From Flavobacteriales bacterium (GTDB lineage Bacteria > Bacteroidota > Bacteroidia > UBA10329), in NCBI GenBank assembly GCA_021741155.1, contig JAIOYP010000001.1:1-64000 (forward strand): a stretch of DNA of 64,000 nucleotides, read 5' to 3'. Positions within the stretch are counted from its first letter, which is position 1. Every line of letters begins with the position of its first letter. The notes under the pieces were generated by a model that saw nothing but the letters and a program-made list of their open reading frames with translations, was not told where the DNA came from and did not search any database. The translations under genes were made by a program, and so were the position numbers. Positions 33,655 through 41,082 of the stretch are shown one piece after another.

Positions 33655-34089
33655 ATGCCCGAGCTGAAAAAGCAAGTGGTGAAGTTTACAGCAATCGGTG
33701 TGTTGGCCGTACTCGTTGATTTGAGCTGCTACTACCTTCTACTCAATCTAATTCCAGAGAAGCTTTTTGGTTTTGCACCAAACGAATCGGTAGCCAAATC
33801 TATTTCCTTCCTCTGTGGCATGAGTGTTACGTATTCGCTCAACAAACTTTGGACCTGGAAGAAAAAGGATAAGTCCAGTGCTCGCATGGCCAAATTTGTG
33901 GCTCTGTATGCTTTTTCGTTGGTTATGAATGTGGCGGTCAATTCATCAATGCTGTTCCTGCTGCACCATTTTGCAGACATTATCGACCTTCCATACAAGT
34001 ATTTTATCGCCTTCATTAGCGCAACTGGTTTCAGTGCGGTTATGAATTTTATTGGTCAGAAATTCTGGGTGTTTAAGGGGGAAAATTAG
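33655..34089 (+). CDS. GtrA-like membrane protein
   Basis: The protein is about 144 residues from the ATG at 33655; a TTG at 33610 gives 15 more polar residues and is less likely. Four membrane helices are visible, with the GtrA pattern VKFTAIGVLAVLVDLSCYYLLL at the start and SYGLNK-like TYSLNKLWTWKKK in the middle. GtrA proteins help flip polyprenyl-linked sugars across the membrane for surface glycan modification. No glycosyltransferase is adjacent. Confidence 0.87.
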   Translation: MPELKKQVVKFTAIGVLAVLVDLSCYYLLLNLIPEKLFGFAPNESVAKSISFLCGMSVTYSLNKLWTWKKKDKSSARMAKFVALYAFSLVMNVAVNSSMLFLLHHFADIIDLPYKYFIAFISATGFSAVMNFIGQKFWVFKGEN

Positions 34090-34108
34090 CCGATTAGCAA
34101 ATGAGCAA

Positions 34109-34750
34109 ATGAGAACGACCGCAGTCTTTTGGCTTTTAAGTGGTGGATTTTTCAACGTAGCGGTTATGGCACAGAGCTCAGGCAAACTTTACGGTTCTTT
34201 AGATGGTTATAGGACGGATTATCATCATATCGGAGATAACCTAATTGTCAGAAACAGAACTGATCTTGGAATTTACATTGAAGGTGGAAGTTATTACAAG
34301 GTCTGTTCAATTGACAGATCTCAAGACGATAAGTTCAAATATGGTTATTGGGCGGTTGAACTGAACGATTCTCTTTTCCTGAACGGATTTAGACAGGATA
34401 TGGGAGTGGGATATGTTTATGCTGAAAAAATTGAGGAAAATCTCTACTTCCTTGGAAGCTTGAAACTCAGAAATCAACAACAAAAAAAGAGGGGAGAAAA
34501 CGATACCGAATACGAATTAAATCAACTGCTCTTTCCGAAAGAACAGGCTTTTGACAGGTGCTACTATAAGCTGAATCTGGAAACAGGACAACTAATGTAT
34601 CTGAGAAGGTCCGATATGCTTGAATTGTTGAGCAGCTTCGGGGATTTGTTACAGCAGTATGCTTCAGAAAAATTTCCTGATCACAATCAAACAATCCAAA
34701 AATATCTAGAGGAGTTGAAGGTTAAAACTCGGCCATTTCAAAACAGATAA
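34109..34750 (+). CDS. Exported protein of unknown function
   Basis: The protein is about 213 residues from the ATG at 34109. A signal peptide (MRTTAVFWLLSGGFFNVAVMAQ) leads to a strand-rich body and a helical charged C-terminus (YASEKFPDHNQTIQKYLEEL). No known motif is visible. An open frame upstream overlaps the end of the GtrA gene and is not needed. The start lies just after an ATTAGCAAATGAGCAAATGAG repeat-like stretch. Confidence 0.65.
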   Translation: MRTTAVFWLLSGGFFNVAVMAQSSGKLYGSLDGYRTDYHHIGDNLIVRNRTDLGIYIEGGSYYKVCSIDRSQDDKFKYGYWAVELNDSLFLNGFRQDMGVGYVYAEKIEENLYFLGSLKLRNQQQKKRGENDTEYELNQLLFPKEQAFDRCYYKLNLETGQLMYLRRSDMLELLSSFGDLLQQYASEKFPDHNQTIQKYLEELKVKTRPFQNR

Positions 34751-34800
34751 TAGTAGCTTGATAATTAGCGCATAAACGCATCCGCTAATTTGCTCATCTG

Positions 34801-34884
34801 CTAATTCTCAACCCTAAGTTGATACTTGTGGCCTTCAATATCTGCACTTTCTACCCAGTCTTGGTAAACTAAACCAGTAGTCAT
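34801..34884 (-). pseudogene. Duplicated 3' scrap of the fatty-acid desaturase gene
   Basis: The minus strand encodes VYQDWVESADIEGHKYQL then RVEN and a stop. This closely matches the C-terminus of the desaturase at 36037-36975 (VYEDWIESADIEGNKYQL then GVEQ). Only the last two dozen codons are present, so it is a leftover of a duplicated desaturase copy. It starts at the SGNH hydrolase stop codon, which shows that the SGNH gene was inserted between two desaturase copies or that one copy was deleted down to its tail. Confidence 0.85.
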
Positions 34885-36006
34885 TTACTCCAATAGCACC
34901 TCCTCATTCGTATCGATTAGAAGCCTATTAAGTTGTTTGTTCAAATACAAACTATGCTTTAAATGTCCGGAATTAATGTAATGATTAGAGGTTTTCTCAC
35001 CATCAAAATCAGCTATAGTGAAATTAGAGGTTTCAGGATTTGAACAGTCTAAATGTTGGAACAATTCATCAAACTTGGCTTTAAGGTCAGTTTGTTTTTT
35101 TACATGCTTTGGAGACGGAATCAAGGAGAAATGAATGTTGATATTCTCCGTATCGCATCGAGCTTTCATCCGCAGTAATATGACTCTGGTTCTATCTACA
35201 TCATCTCCAAGCGTGTTTCCCTTCATCATCCATGAAAGAACAGCATAGCCATTTTTAGCAGCCAAGTATGCACGAGATGCAAGCACGCTTTGGGTCAACA
35301 GCTGTTCGAACCAGTTAACATCTTCATGAAAGAGTGTAAAATGCTTGATGTAAAAATCATATGCTTGAATATGATTTTTGAAATTGGTTTGACCTATTTC
35401 TTTTTGATAGAATGGCGGAACTGTAGAAGAAAGCCAAGAAAAATCGCGAATGATAAATGTTTGAGGAATGTTTGCAGGGGCTTTTATATCTGCTCTCAAA
35501 ACATCGTTACCTAAATAAAAGTTGACCAAAACAAGGTCAGGTTTTATCACGTCTAAATAGCGATTCAGAATATTTTCGTAATGCACAGGATTGCTACTTC
35601 CAACTCCGAAGTTGAGGATGTAATAATCGGATGCAGATTGATTTAGTAAATCAATAAATGAACTATCTATTGGGTTTGCGCAGCATCCTTCGGTATATGA
35701 ATCGCCTAGTGCCAACACAATTTTTTTTGTGGCTCTTAAGGAGTCAAGAACCGAATCGTTAAAATCTACATAACTTCTATAGCCTTGTTGATTTAACATA
35801 TACCCGGGCGGCAAACAATGACAACTTGTGTCGTAGCTTATAACCCCAAGACTATCCGATTTAAATCGATTTTCAGGAACAATTGTATCTACTGGAACAA
35901 ATTTGTTAATCAGTACACCGGGCTCGTAACCATTCATTCGTAGAGCCAATTCGGTCAGGCCAACAACACCAACCAGTACTAGTAATGTTATCCGTAGTAG
36001 TCGCAA
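34885..36006 (-). CDS. SGNH/GDSL-type hydrolase-like protein
   Basis: The protein is 373 residues. One N-terminal membrane segment (about 4-22) anchors it. The nucleophile block is LALGDSYTEGCC with S103. Block III-like GVGSSNPVHYEN and oxyanion asparagine candidates follow. The terminal NSGHLKHSL holds the likely catalytic His. Such proteins are esterases or O-acyltransferase partners that modify surface glycans. The gene lies between two desaturase sequences (a scrap after it, a full copy before it). Confidence 0.82.
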   Translation of the reverse strand: MRLLRITLLVLVGVVGLTELALRMNGYEPGVLINKFVPVDTIVPENRFKSDSLGVISYDTSCHCLPPGYMLNQQGYRSYVDFNDSVLDSLRATKKIVLALGDSYTEGCCANPIDSSFIDLLNQSASDYYILNFGVGSSNPVHYENILNRYLDVIKPDLVLVNFYLGNDVLRADIKAPANIPQTFIIRDFSWLSSTVPPFYQKEIGQTNFKNHIQAYDFYIKHFTLFHEDVNWFEQLLTQSVLASRAYLAAKNGYAVLSWMMKGNTLGDDVDRTRVILLRMKARCDTENINIHFSLIPSPKHVKKQTDLKAKFDELFQHLDCSNPETSNFTIADFDGEKTSNHYINSGHLKHSLYLNKQLNRLLIDTNEEVLLE

Positions 36007-36036
36007 ACAAGTAGTTTTATATCCGTAGGTTTAGAT

Positions 36037-36975
36037 TTACTGTTCTACGCCTAACTGATACTTGTTACCTTCAATATCTGCACTTTCAATCCAGTCTTCG
36101 TAAACCACGCTTTCATCAATCACCACTGGGTTGCCAAGGTAGTCCAATCGTTTTCCAGGCCAAATGCAGGTTTTCCACAAGTAAGTGAAGAGGTTTTTCT
36201 GCTCCAAATTAGGATGAATGTGTGGGGCTATGTGCTCGGCATGATAAGCAGGTAACTGGCTCCAATGAAGGTCGGGTCGCTCATGGTGTACAGTATGAAA
36301 CCCATTGTTGAAAGCCGAAAAATTGATGACTGGCCCCGTAAAATTCCGAGAGTGATTGTAGGGGTGATTCTCATCGCAACCATCGTGCTGCCAAAAGTTG
36401 GTTCCAACTATTCCCCATGCAGCATAAAAATGAGGGATGAAGATGAGCAGCAGTGCATATTCCCAATTGTAGAACAAGAGGCCGAATTTCATTCCTTGCA
36501 CAATCACCATTTCCAACACATACTGATAGAACCATAGCGGCTTTTCTTTTAGCATGCGCTTGGCAAATATGTTTTCGTCATTCATAATGCCCAGAGCATG
36601 GTGGAAGAAGAACAAAAGCTGGTTAAGGAAATTCCACTTGTAACGCAACTTGGTTGTGCGAATGCGGTCCATCGCTTTCTGCGTATGCTGATGGTGGCTA
36701 AAGTTGTGCCCCGAAACATACGCACTTACAGAATGCCCGTAGGTAAATGAAAGCACAATCTGAAAGACCTTATTCATCCCTTTGATTTTGAAAATGGGAT
36801 GATGGATGGTATTATGAACCGCTACAGCACAGAAGAAAGAGAGTAAAGCCAACAGAGCAATAATTGGAAGCCTCAAATACCATTCGGAAGGAAAATAAAT
36901 CCAAGCTAGAACCGAGGAAGTGAAGTAAAGGGCAACAACTACTAAGGTCCGAATGTCTGCTGAGTACTTTAACAT
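36037..36975 (-). CDS. Membrane fatty-acid desaturase
   Basis: The protein is 312 residues. It is a di-iron membrane desaturase or hydroxylase: His boxes HNTIHH (54-59), HNFSHHQH (90-97) and HTVHHERPDLHW (about 235-246), with four to six membrane segments between. It probably introduces a double bond or hydroxyl into an acyl chain or carotenoid-like lipid. The C-terminal 25 residues are duplicated at 34801-34884, so a second copy once existed. The SGNH hydrolase gene follows on the same strand. Confidence 0.9.
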   Translation of the reverse strand: MLKYSADIRTLVVVALYFTSSVLAWIYFPSEWYLRLPIIALLALLSFFCAVAVHNTIHHPIFKIKGMNKVFQIVLSFTYGHSVSAYVSGHNFSHHQHTQKAMDRIRTTKLRYKWNFLNQLLFFFHHALGIMNDENIFAKRMLKEKPLWFYQYVLEMVIVQGMKFGLLFYNWEYALLLIFIPHFYAAWGIVGTNFWQHDGCDENHPYNHSRNFTGPVINFSAFNNGFHTVHHERPDLHWSQLPAYHAEHIAPHIHPNLEQKNLFTYLWKTCIWPGKRLDYLGNPVVIDESVVYEDWIESADIEGNKYQLGVEQ

Positions 36976-37444
36976 GGTTGCAAGTTAATGAATGACCATG
37001 ACGTGATTTAGGTGCTTTATCTCCACCACCTGAGCGGATTCAGTAGCTTGATGCTGCTTTCTGGGTCAGAGCAAGGTCCGAAAGGCGACATCATCACCAT
37101 GCTAATCTCGTTGGAGATGGTTACTTTTTTTACCGTTGGTCTTTTGAGGGTGCGTTTTATGGGAATTAGAAATGAGGGGATGGTCATACTGTACGAAGAC
37201 AGTGATTTGCTGCGCGAAATTTTGTCACTTCCTTTTCTAATCCATGGATCCAACCATCGGGCCGTTGGATCCAACCATCGGGCCGTTGGATCCAACTATT
37301 GGGTCGGTTGCGCTCCGGTACGTCCCTGTTTGCTCAAAGGAAGTATCACTTGCCAGCTCTTACCTCATATGAAGAGAGCTTGCAACAAATTAACTTTAGA
37401 AAAAAAACATTACCAAATCAGTTGACCCCTACAGCAATAGCGTG
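36976..37444. other. Intergenic region with three 21-bp repeats, no supported gene
   Basis: A 137-codon frame on + (37012-37425) and a 92-codon frame on minus (37017-37295) overlap each other. Neither shows a recognised family, and both run through the repeats. Three copies of a 21-bp unit starting GGATCCAACCATCGG lie at 37246, 37267 and 37288. The rest shows nothing I can name, apart from the promoter that must serve the desaturase gene. Confidence 0.55.
37246..37308. repeat. Three tandem 21-bp units
   Basis: GGATCCAACCATCGGGCCGTT occurs at 37246-37266 and 37267-37286 almost identically, and a third, diverged unit follows at 37288-37308. The period of 21 equals that of the array at 13981-14190, but the sequences differ. 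Confidence 0.85.
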
Positions 37445-39736
37445 CTAGTTGAGTAGGACGCGGTGCGTATCCATTCCGTTTTCGGTCTCTACACGAACGT
37501 GGTAAACACCTATGCTTACGTTCATATTAACTGAAGTTATGTTTGTGCTGAGGTTGAAAGAACCAACAATTCTTCCTGCCATATCAAGCACATCCACCTT
37601 TCCGTTCTCAGTATTTTCAGATAGAATGATGTTCAAGGTGTTTCCGTTGGATGTATAAACCCGTGTAGAGACGCGATTAATCGCGTCTCTACCGATACCA
37701 ACAGCGGTCATTCCGAAATGCAATGCAAAGCGGTCTCCGATGTTGCCTGCTACTGAAGTAAATGCGTAGTTCGGCTCTACATTCAGGTCTTGAAAAATGT
37801 TCAGCATTCTATCTTCTAGATAAACGCTTTCGTTTGTGATGGTGATAGAAGTGGCGTTGAGTGTGTAATCTCCTGATGAAGGAAGTTTTACCCCAAGGTC
37901 AACAATTGGGTTGGTGGCAGTGCTGTACAATCCGTTGATGGTGAGCGAGTCTGCGCCAGTGGTGGTGTAGAGCTGCGGGATATTTGACGCCCACATCTTT
38001 TCGCTATCGTAGGCATCAAAGTCATCCAAAGCTTCGGTATTGAAATGAAGGATGGTTTCATCGCTAACTGTTCCGTTGCTCAGATTGAAGCGAACAATGC
38101 CTTCTTCAGCCTCCTGTTTGTAGATACTGGTCAGCGTGCCGTGGCTGCGCATGGCATTCGTAAAAGATACCGAACCATTACTGGTCTCGTCTGCGATTAC
38201 ACGCACCCAGAAAGCCTGCCCCGGAGCGATAATACCCGCGACATCGTTTCCAGTAAAGTTATTGCTTGTGCCAACGCCAGGGACCGACTCGTTGTAGGTG
38301 TCATAGGTCATCACATTGCCCAATGTATGAGTGCGGTACCAGATAGTGGTGCCCACATTGGACTTTACGGCATCGTCCCAATTTACGCTTGATGGATACG
38401 GATTGCTGACCAAGTTATAACCACGGTTTGCTTCGGTATTTCCTGTTCTTGTCAATCCAGCTGCACTCTGGCTGCCTGTGTTGAAGCTAGAACCATCGAG
38501 TGTGATACTTCCTGTTGCTCCCATTCTAGCCACATAGCCTTGAGTCGGGTTCAGCACGGTTGCGTCATTGGTTATCTGCGGATAGTTCTGACCCACTTCG
38601 CTCGCACTCCAAATCTTGTTGCCATTGGCAATGTCGTAGTTGGCTGCGGTTGCACCCACAACAGGACTTCCCACATAATAGAATACGCCAGTTGGTGCAC
38701 CAGTCGCACCTGCTCCTGTCAGATATTGCTCCATTTGGAATGAACCCGCACCTGTGATGGTTCCATTGTCTATGAATGACCCGATGCCTGTTGCATCTGC
38801 TTTTACTAGGATGGTTCCTGCATTGGATGTTGCTCCGCTCACGGTCAATGCTTTTCCTGCATCAACCGTAAGTGTTGCTCCGCTGAGAATGGAAAGTGCG
38901 TTGCATATAGCAGGCGTAGGAGTGGCAAGCGTAACATGTGGTTGAAAAGGTGCACCGGAAGCAATCTCCACATCATCCAAAGCTGTTGGCACAGTTGCAA
39001 AGCTCCAATTTGTGGCATCATCCCAATCAGAAGAGGTTGTGCCAATCCATTCGTTTGGGCAGTTTTCTACCGTAACGGTTACGGCCTGTCTGTCGCTTTC
39101 GCACCCCGCTTCATAATAGCTGGTTACATAATACGTGGTGGTGGTTGTAAGGGCAGGTGTGGTAAACGTGGCCGTGGTAGCAATAGGAGACCCACCAGTA
39201 GAAACGTTATACCAACGGTATTTGAGTCCACCTGTGGCTGTAAGATCAGTAGTCGCATTGTAGCAGATAGTCACACCATCAGGTGCTTCAAATGAAGGAA
39301 AACTGCAGTCGGCATACAGTTTAAAATACACGGTACCGCCATTATCTGGATAGTAAGTGTCGCTGTACTTGAACCATACCAGCGTATCTGCTCCAGTGAA
39401 AAACACATCGTAAGTGTGCGTTGAAGCATTGTATGCATGCGGTGTAGGTGCCATGGTTCTTACATATTTGGGCCCGGCTACAAAGAAATTGAAGCCATAA
39501 TCAACAACACTACCGTCATACCTATAGCGTGTGTCAATGGTAGAACTGTTGCCACCCGTCCAAGTTCCTTTCATCTCTAACTTGTAATCTACCCCTGCAT
39601 AAATGGAATCCCAAGGAATGTTCCGATATTGTGTTGTGGTGAAACTGGTAGAATTGATGAGTGTCCAAGTCTGAGCCGTTACCTCTTGTTTTAGAACGAG
39701 ACTCAAGACCACCAATAGAAAAATACGCACGAACAT
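37445..39736 (-). CDS. Large secreted protein with type IX secretion C-terminal domain
   Basis: The protein is 763 residues. A signal peptide (MFVRIFLLVVLSLVLKQEVTAQ) is followed by an N-terminal beta-sandwich, an Ig-like segment with CYNATTDLTATGGLKYRWYN (about 155-225), and repeated strand-rich regions with GSFIDNGTITGAGSF and RGYNLVSNPYPSSVNWDD. The last 70 residues end KVDVLDMAGRIVGSF..GVYHVRVETENG..HRVLL, the C-terminal sorting signal for type IX secretion. It is probably displayed on the cell surface. A 28-bp palindrome is inserted in frame at 37665-37692 just before the sorting domain. Confidence 0.9.
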   Translation of the reverse strand: MFVRIFLLVVLSLVLKQEVTAQTWTLINSTSFTTTQYRNIPWDSIYAGVDYKLEMKGTWTGGNSSTIDTRYRYDGSVVDYGFNFFVAGPKYVRTMAPTPHAYNASTHTYDVFFTGADTLVWFKYSDTYYPDNGGTVYFKLYADCSFPSFEAPDGVTICYNATTDLTATGGLKYRWYNVSTGGSPIATTATFTTPALTTTTTYYVTSYYEAGCESDRQAVTVTVENCPNEWIGTTSSDWDDATNWSFATVPTALDDVEIASGAPFQPHVTLATPTPAICNALSILSGATLTVDAGKALTVSGATSNAGTILVKADATGIGSFIDNGTITGAGSFQMEQYLTGAGATGAPTGVFYYVGSPVVGATAANYDIANGNKIWSASEVGQNYPQITNDATVLNPTQGYVARMGATGSITLDGSSFNTGSQSAAGLTRTGNTEANRGYNLVSNPYPSSVNWDDAVKSNVGTTIWYRTHTLGNVMTYDTYNESVPGVGTSNNFTGNDVAGIIAPGQAFWVRVIADETSNGSVSFTNAMRSHGTLTSIYKQEAEEGIVRFNLSNGTVSDETILHFNTEALDDFDAYDSEKMWASNIPQLYTTTGADSLTINGLYSTATNPIVDLGVKLPSSGDYTLNATSITITNESVYLEDRMLNIFQDLNVEPNYAFTSVAGNIGDRFALHFGMTAVGIGRDAINRVSTRVYTSNGNTLNIILSENTENGKVDVLDMAGRIVGSFNLSTNITSVNMNVSIGVYHVRVETENGMDTHRVLLN
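37665..37692. repeat. 28-bp palindromic repeat inserted in frame in a T9SS cargo gene
   Basis: A perfect palindrome with half GTAGAGACGCGATT (37665-37678) and its reverse complement (37679-37692). In the gene it codes GRDAINRVST. I recall the same GTAGAGACGCG..CGCGTCTCTAC element widely in Bacteroidota and cyanobacteria, between and inside genes. It lies in a linker before the sorting domain, where an insertion is tolerated. Confidence 0.8.
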
Positions 39737-39942
39737 GATAAATTGAGTTTATGTGGTTTGAAATGACAAAGAACACAATTTTAGAGTTTGTTTTGCTACG
39801 TTCAATTACGTAATACCTGAGAGAAATTCGCTCATAATGGCTGTTGCAAAGGGCTAAATGCGTTTGCCCTGAGGCAATAGCGACTAAAGTCACAATCTGT
39901 TGCGCAGTAGTTGTTAATTATGCAAAAGCTAGTACTTCTAGA

Positions 39943-40983
39943 ATGCGCACGGTTACAATACTTCTATTACAACTCCTGTTCTTCGGAAAGGTAGTTTTGG
40001 CAACGCCAGTGGCAGAACCAGATAGCGCCAAATACTTCTCAGGCTATATAATAGCCTTGGCATGGCCCAAGGCGTGGGCAAAGGAAGCAGGAGATGGTTA
40101 CGACCGCTTGATGCGTGGACTCGGATTTAACGATGGCGGTTTTTACCGCGTAGGTCATGCCGCGTTGGTTCTTGTGAATGGTGCCGATAGCTCGTGTCAT
40201 TATTTTGATTTCGGGCGGTATCATTCTCCCTTTGGAACGGGAAGAGTGCGCGATGCTAAATCAGACCATGAACTCGTAATCGGAACCAAATCTATTCCCA
40301 ATGGAAAGCGAATTAGCAACTTAAATGAGATTCTGTGCGAGGTTCAATCCAATAGCAGTACGCATGCTTCTGGACCTTTGTATGCCAGCTATGTACGTAT
40401 CGATTTTGCAAAAGCCTATGAAGTGGCTAAACAACTCCAACATCAAGGGGTCATTCCGTATGGCCCGTTTGAAAAACCCGGACTAAATTGCTCGCGATTT
40501 GTGAGAGAGGTGATATTGGCAGGAGACCCCAACTGGGCTCATGTCTTACGTTTAGAGGTGGTGCCAATGGTAACTCCATCGGTTCTGTATCCCGTTTCGG
40601 CTCTGTATCATTGGACAAAAGTTCCAGGCTGTTTAGATGAAGCGGCTGAGTTGCTCAAAGAACAGTTGAGTGCTTTGCCCGATTCGTTGTTTAGAAGCGT
40701 ACTACCAGCGCCTGATTGTCCACTTCATGTTCCTACAGAGGCACAATGGCTAGCGGGCGAAGGTGCAGGTTCGTGGTACAATTTGATACAACAGGGAGAA
40801 GATTTTTTACTGACCCGATACACACGAACTGGAGAGCAACAATGCGCGGTTGTAATGCAACAGACAGCGGGCGAAGACTGGGATTCTTCTCAACCCTTCA
40901 CCATCACCTACCCAAGTCATTGCGCAGAGGTTAATCTGTTGGTTGATAATAAGAAAGTCACGCTTAGACCAGTGGATTGGTGA
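39943..40983 (+). CDS. Exported DUF6695-like protein, possible papain-like fold
   Basis: The protein is about 346 residues from the ATG at 39943, which gives a signal peptide (MRTVTILLLQLLFFGKVVLA). The pattern GYIIALAWPKAWAKEAG, then VGHAALVLVNG..CHYFDFGRYHSPFG, and later PGLNCSRFVREVILAG fits what I recall of DUF6695. A His in GHAALVL and a Cys in NCSRF could form a permuted NlpC/P60-like catalytic pair. No substrate is known. It stands alone before the E1 gene. Confidence 0.7.
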   Translation: MRTVTILLLQLLFFGKVVLATPVAEPDSAKYFSGYIIALAWPKAWAKEAGDGYDRLMRGLGFNDGGFYRVGHAALVLVNGADSSCHYFDFGRYHSPFGTGRVRDAKSDHELVIGTKSIPNGKRISNLNEILCEVQSNSSTHASGPLYASYVRIDFAKAYEVAKQLQHQGVIPYGPFEKPGLNCSRFVREVILAGDPNWAHVLRLEVVPMVTPSVLYPVSALYHWTKVPGCLDEAAELLKEQLSALPDSLFRSVLPAPDCPLHVPTEAQWLAGEGAGSWYNLIQQGEDFLLTRYTRTGEQQCAVVMQQTAGEDWDSSQPFTITYPSHCAEVNLLVDNKKVTLRPVDW

Positions 40984-41009
40984 GTTGCGAATTTGACGGA
41001 TGCGGAGCT

Positions 41010-41080
41010 ATTGTCCCTCGTCCCTCACTCTCGTCCTTATCAACCTTGCCAACTCCATCAACTTTATCAACTTTGCCAAT
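41010..41080. repeat. Low-complexity intergenic repeats before the E1 gene
   Basis: TGTCCCTCGTCCCTCACTC (about 41010-41030) is followed by imperfect direct repeats of ATCAAC(C)TTGCCAAC / ATCAACTTTATCAAC. A shorter CCCGTCCCTCACTC lies at 29947-29965. Such strings recur between genes in Bacteroidota; function unknown. Confidence 0.5.
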
Positions 41081-41082
41081 CC

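Noticed and set aside
37012-37425. 137-codon plus-strand gene or 92-codon minus-strand gene
   Set aside because: The two overlap in opposite directions, run through tandem repeats and match nothing I recognise.
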